Shown here one piece after another: positions 32,597 to 41,933 of a stretch of 64,000 nucleotides of DNA. How positions within the stretch are numbered: the stretch's first letter is position 1; each line of letters opens with the position of its first letter. The stretch spans positions 4,712,001-4,776,000 of the forward strand of contig BSYQ01000008.1 of NCBI GenBank assembly GCA_030272585.1, written 5' to 3'. The notes under the pieces were generated by a model that was given only the letters and a program-made list of their open reading frames with translations, did not search any database and was not told the origin of the DNA. Origin of the DNA: Bryopsis sp. KO-2023. Its lineage: Eukaryota; Chlorophyta; Ulvophyceae; Bryopsidales; Bryopsidaceae. The position numbers and the translations under genes were made by a program.

Positions 32597-33466
32597 ATGT
32601 CAAAGACGATCATTCCTCCTTTCCGCATCACAGGAGAGGGAATCTGCGGGGTGATACCTATAGGGCAAATCACAAATGTGTTTCACACAATCACCTTGGG
32701 AGGTAATGGAGCAGTCAGAGTCCAAGTACACAATATGAGCAATGAGAGTCGTATGCTGACGGGCAAACTTTGCTTAGCGGCAGTACTTCTGAAGAAAAAT
32801 ACAAGGGTGACATGGATCAGTGAGGGAAGTTTGTCTATGATTGAGCATCAGTTGGATCATCCCACTCCTCTGGATACGAAACAAAACGAGTGGGATGTGC
32901 CTATTTCGGACTTGGAAAAAGAATGTTTCGAAGGGGAAGGTGGATGTAAAAGTGCATTGGATTATGGGACAGTTTCAGCACTACCACTTACCCACAGTTC
33001 ATCAGCTCCCTCTGAGGTGAATCCTCCTTCAGTTCTTGGCTCCTCCTCTTATACACGATCGCTTGAGTCATGCCTGGATACAGGATGTTGTGCAGTTACA
33101 CCAACTCTTCCTGCAATCTTGGAATGCACACCTGACACAGCAAAGGACATATATGGAGCAACAAGGACAAAAGAGGACATTACTACACATCAGCCCATGG
33201 TTCATGTTCTGGCATACGAAATGGAATCACATCAGGATACAGTAGGAACTGTTTCAGGAGAATCAGTTGGAGAGTTGCAAGGAACTTATGGATTATCGGA
33301 ATTCACCTTCCAGGGAGTTCCCTCTCCTCCTTCAGCCCCAATGTTTAGAACCTCTCCTGCACGACCTTGTCGCCCCAAAAGAAGCCCCCTGGACAGCCCC
33401 TTGAAGTCCTTTAACCCTCCAACCCCATGGGTCCCATCAACCACGTGGAGGAACCTAGCAAGCTAG
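32597..33466 (+). pseudogene. Protease-to-RT linker-like ORF of element E
   Basis: From the ATG at 32597 the start IIPPFRITGEGICGVIPI, then VQVHNMSNESRMLTGKLCLA, resembles the linker between protease and RT in Ty3/gypsy polyproteins. The rest is low-complexity Ser/Pro-rich sequence without an RT. The frame differs from that of the protease, so at least one frameshift separates them. Confidence 0.4.
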
Positions 33467-34155
33467 GCGGACACCCTGTCCAGTCACATCACCCATCAGG
33501 GGGATGTGACATCGACCACCCACTACACCACGCCACCCACGTGGCTAGTGGAGGCGGCACACTCAGGCAAGGAGGGCATAACAGTCCTCCCCCTCCGATG
33601 AGTCTCCACCTGGTGACTCGTGCCTCTGGAGCATATGCTGCTATTGCAACATACCATGATAACCTGGAGCAGTTATCCTCGTGTGGTCAATAGAGCAGAT
33701 GGGTTCACAAGATACTCTTGTACCTTAGCTATCGGTTACCCCTTTAGCTATGCGGACCACCCACATCTCTCTACAATGGATAATCAGTTGACTATTGTCC
33801 CACTGATTCTAGCAACATCCAACACACCCATTCCTGGTGGCGAACCAAGACACCATATCAATTCCTCCTGAATTGATATCCACACTCTCACACCTGCACA
33901 TCCGCTTATGCAGTAAGAAGATGCGATACCCAACACTTCTTCTTATTCAACTTCACCTTCCTGTTTCGGAAGCAAGTCGACTCCCATTATGCGAGAAACC
34001 CAAAGTCAAGGTAGCTAACCGTCAACTAAGGCAGGTTCATTAGTTGAAAGTATTTCTGCTCATACAAACAACTTGATTTTTCTGATCACGAACCCCTCTT
34101 CATATCAGTACTCCCCTTCCTGATCACGAAGAAAACATATTCAACCCTACACAAG
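33467..34155. other. 3' flank of element C, probably containing its LTR
   Basis: No gene on either strand. Read on the minus strand, a purine-rich AGGAAGGGGAG follows shortly after the C pol stop (about 34113-34124) and another, GGAGGGGGAGGA, lies at about 33587-33600. Either could be the polypurine tract. I found no matching second LTR near 62.3-64 kb. Confidence 0.4.
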
Positions 34156-37100
34156 TCACGAACGAAGTCGCCTACTTCGACGCACTTGTTCCAGGGGAAC
34201 CAACGTTGGTTTCTTATATTCCTCAATCATATCCCGAGCATTCTCCAGATTTGCTTCGGGCTCCCATGAGTTATGCTCATGCGAGTATCCCAACCACTTC
34301 ACCAAGTATTGCGGGACTACTCGTCGACCTGTCTTTACCTCTCGGTAGTCGAGGAGTTTCTCAACCTCAAACTCAAGCTCACCCTCAATCTCAACTGGAG
34401 GTGGCGGAGGTTGTGTCCTACCATGCTTCCAATACCTTTTCAGAAGTGAAGCATGAAAGACCGGGTGGATCGGAAGTGACTCAGGCAGTTCCAGCCGGAA
34501 TGCAACCTGTTCGGCCATCGACCTTCGCTTTTGGACACCTTCCAAAACGCGGAAAGGACCCAACCATCGTGGCAACAACTTCCTCCTGCCGGGATGTTTC
34601 AGTTTAATATGTCTAGCATCCAGCAAGACCATATCTCCCACTTGAACATCTACCGGACGTCTGCGCGCATCAGCATAAGATTTCATCCTTTGCTGAGCCG
34701 CTTCCAAACACCGCTTTGCCCAGACAATCGCCTCGCGAATGTCCTCAGTCATCTTCTTCACCGCCGGTACCCCCACTTGGGTTTTACTCGTCCCACCTTG
34801 ATCACCTGATTCTCTGGTAGGGAGTTGCACCGTCAACGGCGTCCACGGATCTCTACCGTAGTTCAAGAAGAACGGCGTCTCATCAGTGGCCATTGACTTG
34901 GAATTATTCATTGCAAATTCCACCACTGGTAACAAATCACTCCAATCATTCTGGCGCGGGCCAACGAAATGTCTCAGGGTATCCTCGAGGACCCTATTCA
35001 TCGCTTCGGTCTGACAATCAGTCTGTGGATGGAAAGCCGTCGATAACGCCTGATTGACTCCCAAGGTACGACACAATTCCTTGAAGAATTTTGACGTCCA
35101 CCTTGTATCCCTGTCACTGATGAGAGTCTTAGGAAGACCGTGTGAACGGAAAACCTCACCAACAAACAGCCTCGCCGATTCAACCGCATCACAAGTCGTA
35201 TGTGTAGCAACACATCGAACCATCTTTGTGAGTCTGTCTACGAAGACAATGATGGCATCGAATCCACTCGAACCCGACTTAGGCAAATCAGTAATCAAAT
35301 CCATGGATACTGATTCCCATCTACCATCCGGTATACGTAAGGGTTGTAGAGGACCTGGCACCTTGCCGCGTCGGTGCTTATTCCTCTGACACGAATCACA
35401 TCCTTTCACAAAGTTTGCGATATCACCCTCAACGCCAGGCCACCAAAAGTGTTTCAAAACTGCCCTTTGAGTCTTGCGGATCCCAAAGTGTCCGGCATAC
35501 ACACTTTCATGACTTCCAATCAGGATCTCCTGCCTCAAGCCATCCCAATCAGGTACCACTATTCGTGCCCCATTCCAACACAAGCCTGAGTCATAGTGAC
35601 AACCATGAGCGACGACCTCACTGGTTTCAAACCACTCATCTTGTGCCAACCCCTCAAGAATTCGATCACTGAGCATCGACGTACCGGTCCGGGGCGAGGA
35701 CGGATCCCCTTTCCAAGTTGGTCGTTTCTGGCCACCTCCCAGCTCCGAGAGTATTCCGATCTGCTGAGAATACGACGGATATCGTGACAAGGGATCTGCC
35801 ACGTTCGTCCGACCCGGCCTGTATTCCCACTCGAACCGAAAACCCTGGAGGACTTCGAGCCAACGTGCCGATCTCCGTGAAAGAGTTTCTTGGGAATGGA
35901 AATATGTATTAGGCTGATGATCACACACCACCTTAAACATACGCACATCCAAGTAGCATCGCCACAACTTCAGAGCATGTACCACGGCGAACATTTCTTT
36001 GTCCCCGGTGCTCCAATTAGGTTGTGCTCCAGATAACTTCCGACTTTCGAAAGCTATTGGATGTCCCTCTTGCAACAAGATTGCCCCGATTGCATAATCC
36101 GAAGCATCAGCAATCACTTCGAAATCCTTATCGAAGTTAGGCATTGCCAAACAAGGCGCATTCGTTAAGCTTTCCTTAACTCCTTTGAATGCCTTTTGAC
36201 AATCCTCAGTCCAACTCCACTCCTTGCCCTTCCTAAGCAAGTTAGTGAGTGGGGCAACAAGTTTGCTGTACCCTTGCACAAACCTCCGAAAGTAATTCGA
36301 TAGCCCAAGGAAAGAACGTAACTCACTTACATCCTTCGGGACAGGCCATTCGAACACCTTTGCAGTCTTACGAGTATCCACCGTAATACCGTCTCGGTTT
36401 ACCACAAAACCAAGATAATGGAGCTCATTCTTGAAGAAATCACACTTAGACTTCTTAAGAAAGACCTTGTGCTCACGCAACCGTTCCAATACGGCTCGTA
36501 AATGTTGCACATGCTCCTCGGGGTTTTTGCTGAATACGAGTATATCATCCAAGTATATCAGGACCGACTTCCCGATCATACCGGTGAAAACCCGATTCAT
36601 CCACGTCTGGAATATCGCTGGTGCGTTGCACAAACCCATCGGCAACACTCGATATTCATACAGACCAAACGGGGTCTTAAAAGCAGTCTTCGGCTGGTCT
36701 GGTTCCTTCACCCGAAGTTGCCAATACCCTGCTTTTAAGTCCAAGGCCGAAAAGAACTTCGCACCTTGCAACTGATCAAGGAGATCATCTATCCTTGGTA
36801 GAGGATATTGATTCCTGATCGTGAGTTTGTTCAACCCTCTGTAGTCAACGCACATGCGCCGGGAACCATCAGGTTTGGGCACAAACAAGATAGGTGCTCC
36901 CCATGGACTACAACTTGGTTTCACCAAACCCTTTCTCAACATATCAGCGATTTGCTCCTCGATCTCTTTTCTTTCCTCTGGCGTATACCGAAACATAGGT
37001 CTGTGAACCGGTTTCGCTCCAGGGATAAGATCGATCGCTGCATCCTCTTCACGAGCGGGTGGACATTCAGCCAACTCATCCGCAAATCTGTCCTCATACT

Positions 37101-37527
37101 CATTCAACAAGTTTTCCAACTCACTTGAATGAGACACAGATGGAAGGGATTCAGTTTCGGGTACCCCAGGTTCCTCCCCCTCAACAGGGTGCGGGACCTC
37201 CCGAACCAACACAAGAAAAGGGGAAAGCGAAGATTTCTTCAACCGCCTTTTCACTTGTGAGACACTCAACAAGGGATTGATCCGTGCATTCGACGGAGTA
37301 GGGGCACGCAACGCCAAATCAGGTCGTAACGTGAGTCGGTTTCCCCGTGTGGATAGAACCGATGCACTGCCCACAGTGAAATCCATCAGAACTCGGTGAT
37401 TGCGTAACCACACATCCCCAAGGTACAAATCAAAATGCTTGGCAGTGATCACTTGACACTCGATTTTCATCCGCAAGCCTTGCATCCGCAAGTTAATCGA
37501 GGTGACCCCAACAACATGTATGGGACT
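34156..37527 (-). CDS. Element C pol: protease end, RT, RNase H, integrase, chromodomain
   Basis: The frame is open from the hAT-like junction to a TGA at 34156, more than 1110 codons. In order: end of the protease; RT with LDLKAGYWQLRV, LPMGLCNAPAIFQ and the YLDDILVF box; RNase H with VIADASDYAIGAILL and VADPLSRYP. The integrase has an H-H-C-C finger (HESVYAGHFG, then CDSCQRNKHR), Asp in SMDLITDLP, Asp in ISDRDTRW and Glu in TDCQTEAMNRV. A C-terminal chromodomain (QYLVKWLGYSHEHNSWEPE) places it among chromoviruses, where it is thought to steer integration to marked chromatin. All catalytic residues are present. Confidence 0.93.
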   Translation of the reverse strand, partial: SPIHVVGVTSINLRMQGLRMKIECQVITAKHFDLYLGDVWLRNHRVLMDFTVGSASVLSTRGNRLTLRPDLALRAPTPSNARINPLLSVSQVKRRLKKSSLSPFLVLVREVPHPVEGEEPGVPETESLPSVSHSSELENLLNEYEDRFADELAECPPAREEDAAIDLIPGAKPVHRPMFRYTPEERKEIEEQIADMLRKGLVKPSCSPWGAPILFVPKPDGSRRMCVDYRGLNKLTIRNQYPLPRIDDLLDQLQGAKFFSALDLKAGYWQLRVKEPDQPKTAFKTPFGLYEYRVLPMGLCNAPAIFQTWMNRVFTGMIGKSVLIYLDDILVFSKNPEEHVQHLRAVLERLREHKVFLKKSKCDFFKNELHYLGFVVNRDGITVDTRKTAKVFEWPVPKDVSELRSFLGLSNYFRRFVQGYSKLVAPLTNLLRKGKEWSWTEDCQKAFKGVKESLTNAPCLAMPNFDKDFEVIADASDYAIGAILLQEGHPIAFESRKLSGAQPNWSTGDKEMFAVVHALKLWRCYLDVRMFKVVCDHQPNTYFHSQETLSRRSARWLEVLQGFRFEWEYRPGRTNVADPLSRYPSYSQQIGILSELGGGQKRPTWKGDPSSPRTGTSMLSDRILEGLAQDEWFETSEVVAHGCHYDSGLCWNGARIVVPDWDGLRQEILIGSHESVYAGHFGIRKTQRAVLKHFWWPGVEGDIANFVKGCDSCQRNKHRRGKVPGPLQPLRIPDGRWESVSMDLITDLPKSGSSGFDAIIVFVDRLTKMVRCVATHTTCDAVESARLFVGEVFRSHGLPKTLISDRDTRWTSKFFKELCRTLGVNQALSTAFHPQTDCQTEAMNRVLEDTLRHFVGPRQNDWSDLLPVVEFAMNNSKSMATDETPFFLNYGRDPWTPLTVQLPTRESGDQGGTSKTQVGVPAVKKMTEDIREAIVWAKRCLEAAQQRMKSYADARRRPVDVQVGDMVLLDARHIKLKHPGRRKLLPRWLGPFRVLEGVQKRRSMAEQVAFRLELPESLPIHPVFHASLLKRYWKHGRTQPPPPPVEIEGELEFEVEKLLDYREVKTGRRVVPQYLVKWLGYSHEHNSWEPEANLENARDMIEEYKKPTLVPLEQVRRSRRLRS
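37520..37527. repeat. Target-site duplication, left copy (8 bp)
   Basis: ATGGGACT directly precedes the terminal repeat CAGAGCTGGGCAG and is repeated at 38491-38498. Confidence 0.95.
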
Positions 37528-37851
37528 CAGAGCTGGGCAGTACCGTAACGACCCCCTACGGTACGGTACGACACGTTACGCACCGCACCGTACCGTAATG
37601 GGTCATTACGGTACGGTACGGTACGAATTTTTTTTACGGTACGGTACAACATCGGTACTGGATCGGTACGATACGTTATCGCCAACGACCGGCACCCAAC
37701 ATCGGGTCGTTGTTGCAACGTGTCACTGACGTTGTTGTACCGACACAGACAGTACGACGTTCGGTACAACAACGTAATGGCGTTGCAGTAACGTCATGTG
37801 GATGACGTACAAAGTAACCCCCGCAGGGTCCCGAGAACCCAAGGGAACCCA

Positions 37852-37920
37852 GTGGGATTCGAACACCGTACCGCACGGTGTCGAGTCATCTACACTGAGC
37901 GCTAAGCCAAGTGGACCACG
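37852..37920 (-). other. tRNA-like head, left arm of copy 2
   Basis: Minus-strand copy of the tRNA-derived segment with the B-box-like GTGTTCGAATCCC. It points outward from the palindrome centre. Confidence 0.6.
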
Positions 37921-38010
37921 ATGACTTTGTGGCTGTGGCGATGATATACCTTAATCTGTTTGTAATTCTGTGAAATTAGGGTATATTATTGCAACAACCA
38001 CAAAATCATC

Positions 38011-38079
38011 GTGGTCCACTTGGCTTAGCGCTCAGTGTAGATGACCCGACACCGTGCGGTACGGTGTTCGAATCCCACT
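38011..38079 (+). other. tRNA-like head, right arm of copy 2
   Basis: Plus-strand copy of the tRNA-derived segment, nearly identical to 84-152. Confidence 0.6.
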
Positions 38080-38490
38080 GGGTTCCCTTGGGTTCTCGGG
38101 ACCCTGCGGGGGTTACTTTGTACGTCATCCACATGACGTTACTGCAACGCCATTACGTTGTTGTACCGACCTGGCCGTTGTTGTAACGTGTTATCGTTAC
38201 ACGTAACGCAATCGATCGTTGTTGTAACGTCTTGCCTCGGTGCGGACGTTGTAGCAGCCGGTGTAGACGTTACTGATAACGTACTGCGTTACAATAACGC
38301 TTTGGCGTTACAGTAACGTCGGATCGTTGTTGTACCGGACTTGGACGTTGTTGTACCGACTGGGTCGTTGTTGTAACGTGTGCAACGTGTTGTAACGTCC
38401 GGTCGGTGCGTGCACCGACCGGACACGTTACTGTACCGACCCTGTGCGTTACGGTACGGTGCGTTACAAACGGGTTACTGCCCAGCTCTG

Positions 38491-38498
38491 ATGGGACT
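38491..38498. repeat. Target-site duplication, right copy (8 bp)
   Basis: ATGGGACT, identical to 37520-37527. Confidence 0.95.
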
Positions 38499-38792
38499 GC
38501 CATCAGCCATCTCAACTTGTTGACCTTTTGTACACCTGTAACTCAGCCCTATGCTTTCGCAGTAGTGCTTTGAGATATAGGCCAAACCAGCGGCGCCAGA
38601 GTCTAACAAGACTTGACCAGGAGAACCAGAAATTAACGCTTTAAAGGACATTGACATCTGATGATTATGATCCTCTTCCGATACCCCTCCAGGTAACGAA
38701 GCTACTGGTGGATCATAATAGATATCAACGGGCCAAAGCAAACCTGGTGCTTTTCCGCTACCATGAGCAAACAATTTCGCTCCTTTCCGGTA
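38491..38792 (-). CDS. Element C protease, N-terminal part (interrupted)
   Basis: It continues the gag frame after a single TAG at 38793-38795. The retropepsin box is QVLLDSGAAGLAYI. Coding runs into the hAT-like element at 38490 and resumes at 37519. The direct repeat ATGGGACT accounts exactly for the junction, so the interruption is a clean insertion. Confidence 0.85.
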
Positions 38793-40248
38793 CTATGCGA
38801 TCAATCGCATTTTCCCGATTTCTTTAATCTTGACCGCCATGTTGTGAGGAATCAACACGCAGCAACTGGTGGTAGAAGGTGATTCTTTCTTGCCATTCAA
38901 ATAATGCTGCATATACCCATGCACATTCTTTCGTCCAGGATCCATCCACACATGATGTCCTGTTACCGACGATGCAAGAAATTTTTCTCCCGTACGAAAC
39001 TCTTTACACAACGCAAAGTTCACATCGTTTGTAGACGAGTCTAAAGTAAACTCTCTACTTGCTTCTTGCAAACGATGAAATTCCGTATCCAAGAGTCGCA
39101 TCCCAGAGACGCAATCTTTCTCTGACACCTTCTCCTTCTCACTCACGAGTACAGGATTATGGACGTCCCCAATGGGATCGGCGACCATCTCATCCTCCTC
39201 TTGAGTTCCACTCTCATTTCTATCAATAGACATAACCTGGTCAGGATTCGTCTTTGATGAAACGGTTTGTTCGGGTTCCAACATATCTGCATCCACTGGA
39301 TCAGATTTTTCTGTGGCATGTTCCACAACTGTTGGAAAAACTTCTTTCCCGAAACAAGCAAACACACCCTTGCTTACCGTTCCAGAATCACACACGTGAC
39401 CCGGTTGGTATGGTGCACCGCACTTAAAACACAAACTCGCCGCTCTACGCCTTTCGAGTTCCTTGGGACTCAAGCCAAACGAGTGTTTCTCACTTCCCCG
39501 ACGCATCCGCGTTGGTTGAGAATCACCACCACGACCTGGTGTGAAAGCCGGAGTCGATCGAAACTTCTTTCGACTATTCGACCGTTTTTTGCTCTTTTCG
39601 TTTGTTTCATTGCGCTTTTTGCTCTTTCTGTCCTCTTCGTCACTTTTCTGTGACAACACTGGCGTTCGCTCATCGTGCGAAACCCCTTTTGCCAACACAT
39701 GAGATCGGAAACCCTCATACGAGGTCCATTCCTTTCCCGAAGTATCTGTTGCAACCGCTTCTTTCAACACACTGTGCAAGTTGCGGTGTAAGAACCAAAT
39801 CTTGGTGATGTCATCCACCTTGGTCTTACGCAGGGTAAAGTATGTGTCCATCTGACGAACATACTCTCCAGTGTCACATTTCCGATTGATATGGTCCCTG
39901 AATGTGGCTAGCTTTTGAGTTATGGCATACTCAGTTGCCAACTCACCAAAACTACCATCATCCATGGCGGTACACATATCCTCCCACGATAGGGCACCTT
40001 GGGACACACTGTCCTCACCCACACGTGCAATGAGGTGTTTGATCCCCTTGGGACCCAAATAGGTTGGACCTATTTTACCCCACTCGGAACGAGGCACACC
40101 CTCAGCATTCCATAAAATTTCTAAGGTCACCTTGTGCTCAGCCCATGGACATTGTCCATCGAACTTGTCCGGTTTTCCAACCGCGGACCTTTTAGCACCT
40201 CTGCGGCTTTCGACCTCTTTCTGAAAATTTTCTTGCTGGGTTCTCAAC
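38793..40248 (-). CDS. Element C gag, main part (N-terminus lies at 62299-62112)
   Basis: Capsid and nucleocapsid precursor. It starts at the A insertion and ends at TAG 38793-38795. A basic segment (KSKKRNETNEKSKKRSNSR) precedes a CCHC-like knuckle CFKCGAPYQPGHVC of the spacing seen in plant-type gypsy gags. The retrotransposon-gag homology region is N-terminal of this. The stop is in frame with the protease, so gag and pol are separated only by a TAG. This could be programmed readthrough or a disabling change. Confidence 0.8.
40243..40248. repeat. Target-site duplication of element A, left copy (CTCAAC)
   Basis: CTCAAC here is repeated at 62112-62117, on the other side of element A. Both copies lie in the gag frame of C. 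Confidence 0.92.
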
Positions 40249-40835
40249 TGTAACCTTCATTTTGAGGGTCAAGAGCAGGCGAAGGGTCTTGTGGAAACAA
40301 CCCATGCCAGAAACAGCTCTAGGAAAAGGATAGAAAAGGCAGAACTGTAAGAGAAAGTGGGTAGGAAACACTGGGACAGTTTAGCCGAAACAGACGCTGG
40401 CAGGACTGCTGGTTTAGGAGAAACTGCTGTTTGAGCAGTACTGCGGTAGTCAGTTATAACGGTTACGAGGGGGAATGGATTGATCTAATGACAAAGGGCT
40501 TAGTCAAGGTTCCAAAGGGATCAGAGAAGACTAGGGTAGTGTTGGAATGGGTTGATCCATAGGGGTTGAGGTGACTGATGCCTAGGAAGAACCTAGGATA
40601 TAAAGGGCAGTGCTGTGGGTTAGGGTTAGGTTCCCATTCTGGTTGAGACTGTTCTTGCTAGAAGCACAGCCGATTGGCTTTGTAAAAGACTTCGTTTGGA
40701 CGTGTTCTACTTGTGTTTCGACTCCGTTTCCACCACTGCAACAGTTACAACAGCCACTACAGCCGCCAGACTGCAGACAGACACAGTACTGCAGAACTGT
40801 GAGGGCCCACCGCCTGCCTTGCGCACCCATTTGTT
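40249..40835 (+). repeat. Element A 5' LTR
   Basis: 587 bp beginning TGTAACCTTC and ending ATTTGTT, immediately followed by the primer-binding site. A TATA box (GATATAAAG) lies at about 40597-40605 and a telomere-like TTAGGGTTAGG just after it. Confidence 0.93.
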
Positions 40836-40849
40836 TGGTTTCGGAGCTA
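40836..40849 (+). promoter_or_regulatory. Element A primer-binding site
   Basis: TGGTTTCGGAGCTA directly follows the 5' LTR and starts with TGG, the complement of a tRNA CCA end. The same TGGTTTCGGAGC follows the LTRs of B and D. It is close to the initiator-Met primer site of many plant elements, so that tRNA is the likely but unproven primer. Confidence 0.75.
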
Positions 40850-40880
40850 GCACTGAGACTTCTACGTTCTCAGTTCCTGA

Positions 40881-41933
40881 CCTGGAGGAAAAGGCAGTCT
40901 GGAGGGCTACACTGAAGACGAACAGTTCGCTGTAGTGCAAGAGTATTGGAGGACTTTGGCAGTGTGGCGTGAAACAGAGAGCACAGGATACACTGTACCT
41001 CCAGAGAGAGTGGTAGAACGAACGTTTGTTGGACCTTTACCTGAAGTGCTAGACTCATCGTGGTTAGCTGTGTGGATACACCGCCAAAGAGGTCTTGCTT
41101 ATTGGAACCAGTTCTGCGCTTTTGTCACTACTGGCGTGAGTGAAAGAGTACTTGCAGACGCTGCTGCAAAGACCTTCAGTGGCAGTTATTCTGAACTCTT
41201 TGCCAGCGCTCAAAGGTCAAGCCACGCTCGAGCATACACCAGACGGCAGCACGGCCAAGTTGCTTTCACTGAGGACGAGGTAGTTCAAAGAGATCAAGGG
41301 CAAGGGTCAGAACCTACAGCACAAGGGTCAGGAGTGCCGACTGACAGTGCTACAGAAGCGGAGTTACAAGCAGTGCAGCAGCCACAAGAGTCAGAAGGAG
41401 GTGTATCAAGCACAACTGAAGGAGACAGTGTGCCAGACGAGGAGCCAAGGCCATATCCTGTACACTGGTTTGGAGGAAGACGAGTGAGCTTGCGAGAGAC
41501 AGAGTCCGAGGAAACGCCGTTGTCCGAGGAAGCGAGGTCCAAGGAGACGAACGGAGGCAGTACTGAGGAAACAGAGTCGGAGTTACCCTCGTCTGAATAT
41601 CAGAGCGCCAGATCGGGAACAGGTGAAAGTGGCGGCGGAGGTTCATTATTTCTGGGATTGACTGACGAAGAGAGAGAAGAAGTAAGAGACACGTCTGAGC
41701 CTACAGAAGGAGGAGACAGAGAAGGCAGTGTTTCCATCCCCTCGGAACCAGAAGAACCTTTTGAAGAGAGAGATCAAGAAGAAGCTGGACCTTCGGGAAG
41801 AGACTTTACACCACCGCATCCAGACCCCGACGACGGAGGAGGAAGTAGTAGCAGCAGTGAAAAGCCTACTACATCGACCAGTTCGGACAGTACAGATCCA
41901 GGACCATCACCTCCACCACCACCACCGTGGAAT
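40881..41933 (+). other. Element A ATG-free open leader upstream of gag
   Basis: In the gag frame this stretch is open for 351 codons after a TGA at 40878-40880, with no ATG in any forward frame. It encodes a region similar to the matching leader of B (FVGPLPEVLDSSWLAVWIHR against FIGPIPAIFEDEWVAVWCHR), then acidic, Ser- and Pro-rich sequence. Translation would need a non-AUG start or unseen splicing. Confidence 0.75.

Larger units (their letters stand above)
31005..33466 (+). mobile_element. Element E: fragment of an LTR-type retroelement
   Basis: It contains an aspartic protease frame, a degenerate linker (31974-32483, with a GAGACG microsatellite near 32055-32090) and a frame resembling the protease-to-RT linker of Ty3/gypsy-type polyproteins. 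No reverse transcriptase follows. The sequence beyond 33466 leads into the end of minus-strand element C, so C may have been inserted into E. Confidence 0.5.
37528..38490. mobile_element. hAT-like palindromic non-autonomous element, copy 2 (complete)
   Basis: The 963-bp insertion has inverted termini CAGAGCTGGGCAGTA and TACTGCCCAGCTCTG and an 8-bp target duplication. CAG-starting termini with 8-bp duplications are the hAT pattern. Two long arms in inverse orientation each carry, from centre outward, a tRNA-like head (37852-37920 minus, 38011-38079 plus), a shared block, and short GTTGTTGTAACGT-type or GGTACGGTAC-type subrepeats. A spacer of about 90 bp lies between them. It carries no protein. 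Confidence 0.88.

Noticed and set aside
33427..34043. Short plus-strand frames opposite and beyond the end of C pol
   Set aside because: Short, without motifs, in the expected LTR region.
35054..37280. Plus-strand frames opposite C pol
   Set aside because: Shadows of the chromovirus pol gene.
38270..38515. Frames within the hAT-like arms
   Set aside because: Made of subrepeats, repeated in copy 1, no protein features.
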